Made by a program: the position numbers and the translations under genes. A DNA stretch of 64,000 bases, from NCBI GenBank assembly GCA_016932575.1, contig JAFGCO010000046.1:1-64000 (forward strand). The letters run 5' to 3'. Origin of the DNA: a bacterium. GTDB taxonomy: Bacteria > Zhuqueibacterota > QNDG01 > JAFGCO01. A model generated the notes under the pieces. The model saw nothing but the letters and a program-made list of their open reading frames with translations. It did no database searches and was not told the origin of the DNA. This document shows positions 35,926 to 45,556 of this stretch, in pieces (positions within the stretch are counted from its first letter, which is position 1; every line of letters starts with the position of its first letter).

Positions 35926-36228
35926 ATGATTAAACACATTGTCATGTGGACCCTAAAAGAAAAGGCGGAAGGCAAATCAAAGCAGGAGAACATCTCGCTG
36001 CTCAGGGATAGGCTGGAGGCCCTGCCTGAGTTAATTCCGGAAATTCAATTTTATGAAGTTGGTTTGAATATCAGTAAATCAGATTCGGCTTATGATATGG
36101 TGCTGATTTCTCACTTTGCCGATCAACAAGACCTGAAAGCTTATCAGGAACACCCGGATCATGTCAAGGTTGCCGAATTTGTATCAAGAATTCGTGATCA
36201 GGGGGCGGTTGTTGATTTTGAAATATAA
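35926..36228 (+). CDS. Dabb (stress-responsive A/B barrel) domain protein
   Basis: 100 aa single Dabb ferredoxin-like barrel: IKHIVMWTLKEKAEGKS, a middle MVLISHFADQQDLKAYQEHPDH and a C-terminal strand VVDFEI. The start ATG 35926 has AAGGAAA just upstream. These domains dimerise; some are stress-induced and some are enzymes, but most have no known reaction. It lies inside the ATPase locus between subunits I and K without belonging to the complex; a role in ATPase assembly or regulation would be speculation. Confidence 0.9.
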   Translation: MIKHIVMWTLKEKAEGKSKQENISLLRDRLEALPELIPEIQFYEVGLNISKSDSAYDMVLISHFADQQDLKAYQEHPDHVKVAEFVSRIRDQGAVVDFEI

Positions 36229-36323
36229 TTGGCCGGCTGGTGGAAGGGGATGGCATTGTTCTTTTCAAATTCAACATATTTCATTATGTTATCAGAGGTT
36301 TAAAATGAGGAGGTAGTCAACCA

Positions 36324-36716
36324 ATGACTGTTGCGCAAAAAAATTTTCAAAGAAAGCTTGCAGGATTTAGCATGCTGACCGTTTTTATTATTTTTGTGGC
36401 TTTGGGATTTGGTGCAGTGAAGGCTTTTGCACAGGCAGAAACATTTTCTCATGATGATTTATCTCAGCAGACAGAAGGCACTCAAAAGCATACGGATAAA
36501 GATGTTGTAAAATTTGCTTTTCTTTCTGCAGCTATCGCAGTGGGTGTAGGAGCGATTGGTGGTGGTGCGGCTGTGGGATATGTTGGAGCTGCGGCTATGG
36601 GAGCAATCGGAGAAAAACCGGAACTGGCGATCCGGGCCCTTTTATTTGTCGGATTGGCGGAAGGAATTGCCATTTACGGATTAATTATCGCAATTATGAT
36701 TCTGGGTAAGGTCTGA
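36324..36716 (+). CDS. V/A-type ATPase proteolipid subunit K (c ring)
   Basis: 130 aa. The rotor-ring subunit: a two-helix hairpin (62-94 and 102-128) with the ion-binding glutamate E113 in FVGLAEGIAIYGL. Unlike most proteolipids it begins with a signal-peptide-like segment (residues 11-36, ending AFA-Q) and a polar loop of about 25 residues, so the N-terminus may be cleaved, as known for the Thermus protein. The first helix lacks the Gln used in Na+-binding rings and G follows E113, which favours proton use (inference). A strong GAGGAGG lies upstream. Confidence 0.92.
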   Translation: MTVAQKNFQRKLAGFSMLTVFIIFVALGFGAVKAFAQAETFSHDDLSQQTEGTQKHTDKDVVKFAFLSAAIAVGVGAIGGGAAVGYVGAAAMGAIGEKPELAIRALLFVGLAEGIAIYGLIIAIMILGKV

Positions 36717-36763
36717 CCGCTTTCTGCTCAGGAGAAACGAATCAGTTACTGTCGCGAAAGCGG
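36717..36763 (+). other. Hairpin between the K and F genes
   Basis: CCGCTTTC (36717-36724), directly after the K stop, pairs with GAAAGCGG (36756-36763) around a 31-nt loop. No T run follows, so it is not a classic terminator. A structure at this point could protect the proteolipid message, which is needed in excess; that is inference. Confidence 0.45.
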
Positions 36764-36826
36764 GCAGCGGCAGGATTGATCTGCCTGATATGAAGATTGT
36801 ATGATTGCTTTGATTGGGAGCATCTA

Positions 36827-37132
36827 TTGAAATTTTATGTGATCGGTGATGCCGATACTGTGCTGGGTTTCAGTCTGGCTGATGTGGATGGCAAGGTTGT
36901 CAATACACCGGAAGAAACCAGCGAAGCCCTGAAGAATGCATTTCAAAATGAAGACCTGGGAATCATTGTCATTACGGAACGGGTGGCTCAACAGATTCGC
37001 CATGAAGTGGATCAGTATATATACAAGACAACATTTCCACTGATTATCGAGATTCCGGATCGGGAGGGACCGATTCAGGGACGGGGATCTGTTCGTGATA
37101 TGATTCGTGCAGCCGTGGGGATTCAGCTGTAG
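36827..37132 (+). CDS. V/A-type ATPase central shaft subunit F
   Basis: 101 aa Rossmann-like subunit of the rotor shaft. Conserved segments: FYVIGDADTVLGFSLADVDG, LGIIVITERVAQQIR and the PLIIEIPDREGP end strand. The start is TTG 36827 with GGGAG six bases upstream; no in-frame ATG exists near the N-terminus, and an ATG at 36801 is in another frame. A short hairpin (37133-37147) follows the stop. Confidence 0.9.
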   Translation: MKFYVIGDADTVLGFSLADVDGKVVNTPEETSEALKNAFQNEDLGIIVITERVAQQIRHEVDQYIYKTTFPLIIEIPDREGPIQGRGSVRDMIRAAVGIQL

Positions 37133-37147
37133 AAGCGGCCCCCGCTT
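37133..37147 (+). other. Small hairpin after the F gene
   Basis: AAGCGG (37133-37138) and CCGCTT (37142-37147) with loop CCC. It is a compact stem, without a T tract, between subunits F and E. The 3' arm repeats the CCGCTTT motif found after subunit K. Confidence 0.4.
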
Positions 37148-37174
37148 TACTGTTCAAACAACAGAAGGTTTATT

Positions 37175-37804
37175 ATGGAAAACCAAAACGCTTCTTCTGA
37201 TATTTTGCGGCAGGAAATATTGGAGCAGTCGAAAACCGAAGCGGAAGGTATTTTGGAACAGGCCAGTAAAGAACAGGACCGGTTGGTACAGAAGGCTCAA
37301 AAAGAAGCCGAAGAGATACTGAAAAAGACTTTGAAAAACGCGGAAGATCAGGCAGGTTTGATTAAAAGGAAGATATTGTCCAGTGTACATCTTGAGGTTA
37401 AAAAACAGCAGTTAAAAACCCGGGAAGCCATTATTGTCCAAATCATGAAAGTGATTCAAGATATGCTGAACGATTTCCGGCAGAGTCCGGATTACGCTGA
37501 TTTTCTCAGGGATAGTATTATAGAAGCTGTGACAGCATTGAAAACAGAACAGATTCAACTTATGGCAGGACCTGTCGAAAAGAAATTATTAAAAAAGGAA
37601 TTCATCAAAGAGTCAGAAAAAATCATTCAAATGAAAAAAAAGATTAAGGTGACATTAACCATCATGCAGGATACATTGGATGATGGCGGGATTGTGGCCG
37701 TTTCAAAAGACGGGCGCATGCGTTATGATAATTCGTTTTCCGCACAGATTAAACGGCATGAACACGATATCCGGTTGATGATTGTGCAGGATGTTTTGTC
37801 ATGA
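37175..37804 (+). CDS. V/A-type ATPase peripheral stalk subunit E
   Basis: 209 aa. The N-terminal 90 residues are an Ala/Glu/Lys/Gln coiled coil (EILEQSKTEAEGILEQASKE), which pairs with subunit G/H; the C-terminal globular half (about 100-205) contains DDGGIVAVSKDGRMRYDNSF, the well-conserved VatE segment that binds the top of the A/B ring. Standard size. The stop is followed by 252 bp without a gene that contain a dispersed repeat. Confidence 0.92.
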   Translation: MENQNASSDILRQEILEQSKTEAEGILEQASKEQDRLVQKAQKEAEEILKKTLKNAEDQAGLIKRKILSSVHLEVKKQQLKTREAIIVQIMKVIQDMLNDFRQSPDYADFLRDSIIEAVTALKTEQIQLMAGPVEKKLLKKEFIKESEKIIQMKKKIKVTLTIMQDTLDDGGIVAVSKDGRMRYDNSFSAQIKRHEHDIRLMIVQDVLS

Positions 37805-37831
37805 TAAAGAATAAAGAAAGATTGTCAAGTA

Positions 37832-37879
37832 TCGTTGGTTGAGAGACTGATACGGAGCATGGGAGAGACGGAGAGACGG
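37832..37879. repeat. Dispersed 48-bp repeat, copy 1
   Basis: This stretch in the gap between subunits E and A matches 48596-48643 in 43 of 48 positions (TCGTTGGTTGAGAGAC, ACGG, GCATGGGAGAGA and following). Flanking purine-rich sequence with an ACAGGAAATA motif also recurs near the other copy, in a different order. Same strand in both copies. The origin is unknown. Confidence 0.75.
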
Positions 37880-38056
37880 AGAAAAAGAATCAAGAAACAG
37901 GAAATAAAAAATAAAATTAAAGAAAACCAAAACAGAATACACAGTGTTTTTAAGATGTATGGAGTTTGGGAACTCATCGTTTAAAAAGAAGCAAAAATAT
38001 GATTGTTGATGAAAAATCCGCGCATATCCAAAAAAGCAGATGGTAAGGAGTCGTCA

Positions 38057-39829
38057 TTGTATGAAGTAATTGGACAGGTAAGTCGCGTACTGGGGCCTGT
38101 AATTCACGCGAAAGGGATTACAAAGGCTCAGATGCTTGAGCTGGTGGAAGTGGGTGAGGACCGGCTGATCGGAGAAATTGTCCGGCTTCAGGGCAATGAG
38201 ATTACTGTTCAGGTCTATGAAGATACCACAGGACTGGCGCCGGGTGCAAAAGTCTATGGATCCGGGATGCCGCTTTCCGTGGAATTGGGACCAGGTCTGC
38301 TGTCTTCGATTTATGATGGTGTGCAGCGGCCTCTGGAGGTCATTAAAGCCCAATCCGGACAATATATTCATCGCGGCGTTCGTATCCCTTCGATTGATCG
38401 TCAGAAAAAATGGAGTTTTACACCCGTTGCCAGAGCAGGAGACCGGATTGAGCCCGGTCAGGTTCTCGGAACGGTTCAGGAAACAGAGCAGGTTATTCAT
38501 AAGATTATGGCGCCCCCCAATATTTCTGGTGAAATCAAGACAATGATAACCGAGGGCGAATATACTGTTGAAACAACGATCGCAGTAATCAAGGCAGCAT
38601 CAGGTGAAAATGAAATTTCCATGATACAACGCTGGCCGGTACGACAGGGCAGGCCGATTCAGGAACGCCTCCCGTCCGATATTCCGTTGATTACCGGACA
38701 GCGTGTGATCGATACCCTGTTTCCTGTGGCCAAAGGGGGAGCTGTGGCTGTACCCGGCGGATTCGGTACGGGAAAAACCATGGTTGAACATCAGGTGGCC
38801 AAGTGGTCGGACGCAGATGTGGTGGTTTATATCGGATGCGGTGAGCGGGGAAACGAAATTACGGATGTGCTTCAGGAATTTCCAAAGCTGACAGATCCAC
38901 GTTCAGGACGACCGCTGATGGAGCGAACGATTCTCATTGCCAATACCAGCAACATGCCCGTCGCTGCCCGTGAAGCCTCTATTTATACGGGCATCACAAT
39001 GGCGGAGTACTACCGTGATCAGGGATTTCATGTGGCAATTATGGCTGATTCTTCATCCCGGTGGGCCGAGGCGCTTCGTGAACTTTCAGGACGTATGGAA
39101 GAAATGCCTGCAGAAGAGGGATTTCCGGCCTATCTGCCTACAAGACTGGCAGAGTTTTATGAACGGGCCGGTATGGTTAAGACCCTCTCAGGAGAAACCG
39201 GATCTGTGACAATCGTCGGTGCGGTGTCTCCTCCCGGCGGTGATTTTTCTGAACCCGTAACTCAGCATACCAAACGGTTTGTACGGGCTTTCTGGGCGCT
39301 GGACCGGGATCTGGCCAATGCCCGGCATTATCCGGCCATTTCCTGGCTTGATTCATACTCTGAATATGTTCAGGATATTACACCATGGTGGACGGAAAAC
39401 GTCGATTCAGAATGGCCGGAACTGCGGCGGGAAATTCTTGATTTGCTTCAGCGTGAAGAACGGCTGCAGCAGGTGGTCAAACTGGTAGGCGCCGATGTGC
39501 TTCCCGATTCGCAACGTTTGATTCTGGATGTATGTGATCTTTTTAAGAATGCTTTTTTGCAGCAATCCGCATTTGATCAAATTGATACATACGCCACAGT
39601 TCAGCGCCAGGTGAAAATGCTGAAGATCATTGTCACATATTACCGCCTGGGTGCGGAAGCCATACAACAAGGCGCCACATTAATGAAATTACGCCGGCTT
39701 CGTGTTTTGTCCGAACTATCAAAAATGAAGTTCAGCATTGCCAATGATGAAGCGGATAAACTGGATACGCTGCAGCAACGCTTGGAACGTGAGATGCGGC
39801 GTTTGGGAGAAATATATGCCGGATTCTGA
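38057..39829 (+). CDS. V/A-type ATPase catalytic subunit A
   Basis: 590 aa. ATP-hydrolysing or -synthesising subunit of V1/A1. P-loop GGFGTGKT at residues 234-241, the bulge domain at about 110-190 that marks A subunits, and [23 protein letters not shown]. The start is TTG 38057, with AAGGAG at 38045-38050 six bases before it; it yields [15 protein letters not shown], the normal N-terminus. In-frame codons at 38003 and 38009 would add 16-18 residues unlike the family. It overlaps subunit B by 14 bp. Confidence 0.96.
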   Translation: MYEVIGQVSRVLGPVIHAKGITKAQMLELVEVGEDRLIGEIVRLQGNEITVQVYEDTTGLAPGAKVYGSGMPLSVELGPGLLSSIYDGVQRPLEVIKAQSGQYIHRGVRIPSIDRQKKWSFTPVARAGDRIEPGQVLGTVQETEQVIHKIMAPPNISGEIKTMITEGEYTVETTIAVIKAASGENEISMIQRWPVRQGRPIQERLPSDIPLITGQRVIDTLFPVAKGGAVAVPGGFGTGKTMVEHQVAKWSDADVVVYIGCGERGNEITDVLQEFPKLTDPRSGRPLMERTILIANTSNMPVAAREASIYTGITMAEYYRDQGFHVAIMADSSSRWAEALRELSGRMEEMPAEEGFPAYLPTRLAEFYERAGMVKTLSGETGSVTIVGAVSPPGGDFSEPVTQHTKRFVRAFWALDRDLANARHYPAISWLDSYSEYVQDITPWWTENVDSEWPELRREILDLLQREERLQQVVKLVGADVLPDSQRLILDVCDLFKNAFLQQSAFDQIDTYATVQRQVKMLKIIVTYYRLGAEAIQQGATLMKLRRLRVLSELSKMKFSIANDEADKLDTLQQRLEREMRRLGEIYAGF

Positions 39830-41213
39830 TAAAAAATTATACAGTGCCCGGGAATATCAGGGGATTCAGCAGATTGTTGGACCTCTGCTGTTTATTGAAA
39901 ATATTCATGACGTGGGATATAATGAACTTGTGGAGATTCGCGATACCAGGGGCAATGAGCGCCTTGGTGTCATACTCGAAACAAGCGAGGGCGCGGCCGT
40001 GGTTCAGGTGTTTGAAGGGACAACAGGACTGGCCCTGGACCAAACCCGGGTTCGGTTTCGAGGGGAACCGCTTCAACTGCCTGTCAACCGGGAAATGCTG
40101 GGTCGTGTATTTGATGGTCTGGGAAGACCCATTGACGGGGGACCGGCACCTGTCGCTCAGGAGCGAAGGAATGTGAACGGCTCTCCTATCAATCCCACAG
40201 CCCGTACCTATCCCACCAAATTCATACAAACCGGTATTTCTGCGATTGATGGAATGAATACCCTGGTCAGGGGTCAAAAGCTCCCTGTATTTTCAGGATC
40301 GGGGCTTCCGCATAACCGTGTGACGGCCCAGATTGTACGCCAGGCCAAAATTGTGGGCGAAGAAGTGAATTTTGCTGTTGTTTTCGCGGCCATGGGTGTC
40401 AAGCATGATGTGGCTCGTTTTTTTATTGATAACTTTGAAGAAACAGGTGTGCTTGAAAATGTGGTCCTTTTTCTGTCTCTTGCGGATTCCCCTTCAGTTG
40501 AACGCTTAATGACTCCGCGGACAGCACTGACCATGGCCGAATACCTGGCGTTTGAAGAAGATATGCATGTGCTGGTCATTTTAACCGATATGACCAATTA
40601 TTGTGAAGCCCTGCGTGAGATATCCACTCTGCGTGGTGAAATTCCCTCCAGAAAAAGTTATCCCGGTTATCTGTATTCAGACCTGGCTTCGCTGTACGAG
40701 CGTGCCGGTATGGTTGAGGGATCTGAGGGATCCATTACCCAGGTACCCATATTGACCATGCCGAATGACGACATTTCTCATCCCATTCCTGATTTAACCG
40801 GCTATATCACCGAAGGACAAATTGTGCTTGAGAGGGACCTTTTTCAGAAAGGCATTTATCCGCCAATTGCCGGGCTGCCCTCTCTTTCCCGACTAATGAA
40901 AGACGGGATTGGGCCGGGTATGACACGTGAGGATCATGCCCATATTGCCAGTCAGCTTTTCGCAGCTTATGCCAAGGTAAAAGATGTCCGTGCACTGGCG
41001 TCTGTGATTGGTGAAGAAGAGCTTACTCCCCTGGACAATACCTATCTCGAATTCGGCAACATGTTTGAAAAGGAGTTTCTCTCGCAAAAGGAAGATGAAG
41101 AACGCTCGATTGAAGATACTCTGGATATCGGATGGAAAGTGATTTCTCACCTTCCTAAAGAAGAACTGTATCGGATTTCCGAAGAAGAACTGATCAAGTA
41201 CTATGGAAAATAA
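39816..41213 (+). CDS. V/A-type ATPase non-catalytic subunit B
   Basis: 465 aa. Alternates with A in the hexameric head. It shows [18 protein letters not shown] in place of a P-loop, [34 protein letters not shown] and the conserved [30 protein letters not shown]. The start ATG 39816, preceded by GGGAGA, lies inside the end of the A gene, so the two are translationally coupled. In this genome the next ATPase gene (D) is separated from B by two protease genes. Confidence 0.96.
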   Translation: MPDSDKKLYSAREYQGIQQIVGPLLFIENIHDVGYNELVEIRDTRGNERLGVILETSEGAAVVQVFEGTTGLALDQTRVRFRGEPLQLPVNREMLGRVFDGLGRPIDGGPAPVAQERRNVNGSPINPTARTYPTKFIQTGISAIDGMNTLVRGQKLPVFSGSGLPHNRVTAQIVRQAKIVGEEVNFAVVFAAMGVKHDVARFFIDNFEETGVLENVVLFLSLADSPSVERLMTPRTALTMAEYLAFEEDMHVLVILTDMTNYCEALREISTLRGEIPSRKSYPGYLYSDLASLYERAGMVEGSEGSITQVPILTMPNDDISHPIPDLTGYITEGQIVLERDLFQKGIYPPIAGLPSLSRLMKDGIGPGMTREDHAHIASQLFAAYAKVKDVRALASVIGEEELTPLDNTYLEFGNMFEKEFLSQKEDEERSIEDTLDIGWKVISHLPKEELYRISEEELIKYYGK

Positions 41214-41294
41214 CATCTGACAATATTATACGGAACAAGTTCACCTGAAAAAGCTTTTAAATAAGGAGTTATTAATATTCAATCTGGTTACTTT

Positions 41295-44258
41295 ATGACG
41301 AACACCAAAAACCAAATGTCCTGTTTATTCAGCCTTGTGCCATATCAAGCTCAACCTCCATTGATCAAAAATTATCCTTCATTGCCAGTATTTGTTTTTA
41401 AAGAAGCCCTGTATTTTCTTTTTCTGTTTTTCACATCGATTTGTATCGCACGAGGTCAACTATCCACAGCATCTCAAGTGAAATCCAGCGTTTCATATTG
41501 CCCCATTCAAAAAGATGCTCCTGTAAAACCGGGTGTGGTTGTTGTTAAAAAGCGGACCCCTCTTGACAAAGGCAGTCAGTCCCGCTGGCAAAGAACACTT
41601 CAGCGGGTCAGAACCCGGTCTGTTTCGCCGGCATTTCCGTCCCATGCGGGAAAAGCATCTCCGCTGGCCTCCATCTACCATGTGGAGGTTCCTTCCGAAA
41701 CGGATGTGTACCAGGCTGCTGAACAATTGATGGAAGATCCTGAGGTAGCCTGGGCAGAACCCGTGTATATCCGGCGGCTGAGTTATGATCCAAACGACCC
41801 GCAAATCGGCATCCAATGGCATATCGCGAAAACTCAATGCCCGCTGGCGTGGGATCTGTTTCAGGGAGACACCACAGTTGTGATCGGGATTGTTGATACC
41901 GGTATTGAGCTGGATCATCCGGATCTTAAGGCCAATCTTTGGCGGAATCCCGGTGAAATTCCGGATAACGGTATCGATGATGACAGCAACGGCTATGTGG
42001 ATGATGTGGTTGGCTGGGATTTCGGGAACAATGACAACAATCCGAATCCACGTCTGGTATCGTCGGCTTCCGACCGGTATCATGGTACCAATGTTGCCGG
42101 AACTGCCAGTGCGGTAACGGATAATATCGTGGGTGTCGCGGCGCCGGCTTTTAATGCCAAGGTGATGGCCGTAAAAGCCACGGAAGATGAGGATGATGAG
42201 CAGAGCGTGAAATTTGCCTATCAGGGAATTGCCTATGCAGCAGATCAGGGCGCAGATGTTATCAATTGCAGTTTTGGCGGACCCGGGGCATCCAATGCAG
42301 AGCGAACTGTTATCGAATATGCCTACAGTCTGGGAATTGTGATTGTCGCTGCGGCAGGCAATGACGGCAAATACGGATCCGACTATCCTGCTGCGTATCG
42401 GGAAGTGCTTTCAGTGGCTGCTACTGACCGGTCTGATAACCGCACTTATTTTACAAATTACGGCCAAAATGTGGATATTTCCGCGCCCGGACAATCCATT
42501 TACACAACAGACAGAAAGCAGGACTATGCTTACGTAAGCGGAACAAGTTTTGCCTCTCCTGTGGCGGCCGGCATTGCAGCGCTGGTCAAGGGCTATCATC
42601 CGGACTGGGCAGGCGATCAGGTGAAAGAACAGATTCGCGTATCTGCATTTCCGATTGGTGATGCTGAACTGGGTTGGGGACGTGTTGACGCTTATCGCGC
42701 GCTGACATTTTCCTCTCCGGCAATAAGAATTCAAAATGTCGATATACAGGAATCCTTGGATAACAATCAGGACGGGATCGTGGATCCGGGTGAAACCGCT
42801 GAAATTGTTTTTGAGCTCAAGAATTTTCTGTCGCCTTCGGGGGATATTTCAATTGATGTTTCAACAACAAATTCTGATGTTGTTGTGGAAAATTCTCATT
42901 TTTCGTTTGCCGGTCTGAACACACTCGAGGTAACGAGCAATATCGAAGATCCGCTTCGTATTTATATCGGTGAACAGGCGGAACGAGGACAGGAGGTATT
43001 GATCCAGGTACAGATACAGACAGACACCTATTCAGATCAGGACCATTTCTCTTTTCAAATTTCTCCGGATTACCAGACCATTGAAGCCAGGCATGTACAG
43101 CTTACTTTGTCTTCTACGGGTCGTCTGGGATTCACAGACTATCCGGACAATGTAAATGGCGTGGGATTTGTTTATCAGGATCTTGAAAATTTGCTTTTTG
43201 AAGGTGCGTTTATGGCTGCTGTCAGCCCGGATTCGGTTTCAGATGTTGCGAGGGGGCCGGATGGGGAAATTGCCAACACAGATTTCAGTGCGACCCCTGA
43301 AGGAGAACTGGTCCTGATTAAATCAGGCGAATTCGGAGATTCAGAAGCATATACAACATTTAACGACAGAGGCGCTGTCAATGCTGTCGGCATTAAAATT
43401 AAGCAGACTGCCTATGCATTTGATAATGATGTGGATGGTGATTACATTCTGCTGACTTTTACAATGACACCGGATTCAAATCAAACCATTCAGGGATTGT
43501 ACGCCGGATTGTTTATGGATTGGGATGTGGGAGAGAATGGATTGAATTCCACTTATAATCTGCCGGGGTTTGATGAAACCAACCAGTTGGCGTATATTTA
43601 TGATTCGATGAGCAATAAGAATATGCATGGCGGACTGCGTATATTTTCCAACGGCTACAATATCCAATATGCTTCGATTTATAATCCGGATGATATTTGG
43701 GATGGTTATACGGATCAGGAAAAGTGGAATCATCTCACCGGCGGCATTCAGCCCATCGTGAAGAATGATCCGAACGATCATTCCCATCTTCTGGGTGTGG
43801 GTCCGATTAATCTGGCACCGAATGATACGGCAATGTTCGGATATGCCGTACTGGCCGGCGAGAGTCTGAATGATTTGAAAAACAATGCGAGCGCAGCATT
43901 GCTTCAGTGGGAATCGCTGGCTCTCAAAGATACCGTACCTGGTTCGGGTGCGGAACCGGATACCAATTTTGTGCTCTATCCGCCAAAGCCGAATCCATTT
44001 ATCGGTAAAACTGAAATTCCATTCGAAATTCCGGCCACGGCCCATGTAACGATATCTGTTTTTGACCTGTTAGGCCGGCTTGTCGTGCGGCTTCTTGATC
44101 AGACAGTGACTGTGGATCAGATGAATATCCAGCAGTCTGTCGTATGGGATGGGTATACAAAAAGGGGGATCCGTACGGCCAGCGGAATTTATTTCATTTG
44201 TCTTGAGTATCTCACTTACCGCAAAGTGCAGAAAGTGATCATTCTGGGAAATGATTAG
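41295..44258 (+). CDS. Secreted subtilisin-like serine protease (S8) with sorting domain
   Basis: 987 aa. A hydrophobic export segment (about residues 36-56) precedes an inhibitor-I9-like propeptide (about 75-160). The catalytic triad is complete: D201 (IGIVDTGIELDHPDL), H263 (YHGTNVAGT) and S418 (GTSFASPVAAG), with the oxyanion Asn in AAAGNDG. Beta-rich regions follow; residues about 895-987 are a type IX-like sorting domain starting PPKPNPF. The start is uncertain because AAGGAG lies about 30 bases before ATG 41295. It sits between ATPase subunits B and D and is followed within 9 bp by a PrsW protease gene. Confidence 0.92.
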   Translation: MTNTKNQMSCLFSLVPYQAQPPLIKNYPSLPVFVFKEALYFLFLFFTSICIARGQLSTASQVKSSVSYCPIQKDAPVKPGVVVVKKRTPLDKGSQSRWQRTLQRVRTRSVSPAFPSHAGKASPLASIYHVEVPSETDVYQAAEQLMEDPEVAWAEPVYIRRLSYDPNDPQIGIQWHIAKTQCPLAWDLFQGDTTVVIGIVDTGIELDHPDLKANLWRNPGEIPDNGIDDDSNGYVDDVVGWDFGNNDNNPNPRLVSSASDRYHGTNVAGTASAVTDNIVGVAAPAFNAKVMAVKATEDEDDEQSVKFAYQGIAYAADQGADVINCSFGGPGASNAERTVIEYAYSLGIVIVAAAGNDGKYGSDYPAAYREVLSVAATDRSDNRTYFTNYGQNVDISAPGQSIYTTDRKQDYAYVSGTSFASPVAAGIAALVKGYHPDWAGDQVKEQIRVSAFPIGDAELGWGRVDAYRALTFSSPAIRIQNVDIQESLDNNQDGIVDPGETAEIVFELKNFLSPSGDISIDVSTTNSDVVVENSHFSFAGLNTLEVTSNIEDPLRIYIGEQAERGQEVLIQVQIQTDTYSDQDHFSFQISPDYQTIEARHVQLTLSSTGRLGFTDYPDNVNGVGFVYQDLENLLFEGAFMAAVSPDSVSDVARGPDGEIANTDFSATPEGELVLIKSGEFGDSEAYTTFNDRGAVNAVGIKIKQTAYAFDNDVDGDYILLTFTMTPDSNQTIQGLYAGLFMDWDVGENGLNSTYNLPGFDETNQLAYIYDSMSNKNMHGGLRIFSNGYNIQYASIYNPDDIWDGYTDQEKWNHLTGGIQPIVKNDPNDHSHLLGVGPINLAPNDTAMFGYAVLAGESLNDLKNNASAALLQWESLALKDTVPGSGAEPDTNFVLYPPKPNPFIGKTEIPFEIPATAHVTISVFDLLGRLVVRLLDQTVTVDQMNIQQSVVWDGYTKRGIRTASGIYFICLEYLTYRKVQKVIILGND

Positions 44259-44267
44259 GAGGCCCGT

Positions 44268-45320
44268 TTGCTTGGAGATATCATTATTGCCAACGTGATT
44301 GCAAGCGCTTTTCTGATTTTGTTGATTTATTTGCTTGATACAAATGAGAAAGAGCCGCCATGGACCCTGGTGCGCATCTATGCGATTACAATTATTCTCA
44401 CCTATCTTTACGGTAAACTGATTGGAATGGGCGTTAAAAATCTGCATGTGCCTGTGGGACACTGGTTCGCAAATTTCTATTTAGCCGGCTTTTGTGAAGA
44501 ATTTATGAAATTGATTGTTGTGCTCATTTTTGTCTGGCCGCTGAAATCCTTTAATGATGAAATAGATGGTATCGTATATTTTCTTATTGTCTCCGCGGGC
44601 TTTACGGTACTTGAAAACGTCGGATATTCGTTTCGATTTGTCCTTAATCCGTATTTGATGGGGGTGAAAACCGGTGAAATGGCCCATTACCATCAGGCTC
44701 TGACCAATATTGTACTGATACGGTGGTTTTCAGGACACATTTTTGTCAATGTAATCAGCGGAGCCTTTTTAGGTTTGGCAAAGAAGCGGAAGAATATGTG
44801 GTTTGTATTGGCAGGATTTATCATTTCGGTTTTGCTGCATGGATTTTGGAATCAAATGGCCGTCTGGGGATTTTTATGGATCTATGCCCTGGGTTTCCTG
44901 GGTGTGGATATATGGATCTTTATTGTTATGACAAAACGCTCTTTTTATTTTCAATTTATGAAACGATTAAAGAGCCGGCTCAAAGAGCTGATTCAGGAAG
45001 CAAGGCAATTGGCAGTCGATACAGATCTGGTTGTTCTGATGGAATCCGTACGGGCGCATATCGGTGCGATTGGAAGGATGCAGGGAGAGGTGATGGTCGA
45101 ACAGGCAAAAGCCATTACGCAAATCCTGCCGTCAAATATCAAGAATACACCGATAGGCGGTGAAAACGGACTGGTCCGGCGGTTTTTGAAAGTATACGGT
45201 ATTTTGGGGCAGGATCGAAAGGCCACCAGCGGATGTTTCTGGCTGGAACTTTATCTGAAATTCATGCTGACCGGATTTTTTCTGCTGACCATTATCATGC
45301 GATTAATGCTGGCCAAGTGA
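44268..45320 (+). CDS. PrsW family intramembrane metalloprotease
   Basis: 350 aa with about eight membrane helices. PrsW-family active-site motifs are present: AGFCEEFMKL (E-E-x2-K), VSAGFTVLENVGY (F-x4-EN), SGHIFVNVISG and LLHGFWNQ. Members cleave membrane proteins such as anti-sigma factors. A cytoplasmic tail of about 100 residues (about 235-335) is an addition to the core. The start is TTG 44268 with a perfect AGGAGG five bases upstream. It lies 9 bp after the secreted S8 protease; a joint signalling cascade is inferred, not shown. Confidence 0.88.
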   Translation: MLGDIIIANVIASAFLILLIYLLDTNEKEPPWTLVRIYAITIILTYLYGKLIGMGVKNLHVPVGHWFANFYLAGFCEEFMKLIVVLIFVWPLKSFNDEIDGIVYFLIVSAGFTVLENVGYSFRFVLNPYLMGVKTGEMAHYHQALTNIVLIRWFSGHIFVNVISGAFLGLAKKRKNMWFVLAGFIISVLLHGFWNQMAVWGFLWIYALGFLGVDIWIFIVMTKRSFYFQFMKRLKSRLKELIQEARQLAVDTDLVVLMESVRAHIGAIGRMQGEVMVEQAKAITQILPSNIKNTPIGGENGLVRRFLKVYGILGQDRKATSGCFWLELYLKFMLTGFFLLTIIMRLMLAK

Positions 45321-45556
45321 GCGCTTTCTATATGATTTGAAAAATGTCACTTGCTTTTATACAGCATGTTGATATATTTGTTATCAGGCAACTGTGAAAA
45401 CAGATGTGTTTGGGATTCCGCGAAGAATGTCACTGTCTTTTTTGATGGGTAAAAATAGATTGACAGATCGGTCGTACTGAAAAATCGAGATGAATCTGCG
45501 GCATTCTCAGGTAGGATATGATTTTAAAACAAATTGAATTATGAGATATTCTTGTT

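Noticed and set aside
43476-44045. Minus-strand frame of about 189 codons inside the S8 protease gene
   Set aside because: Shadow of a well-supported gene with complete catalytic triad; no homology recognised.
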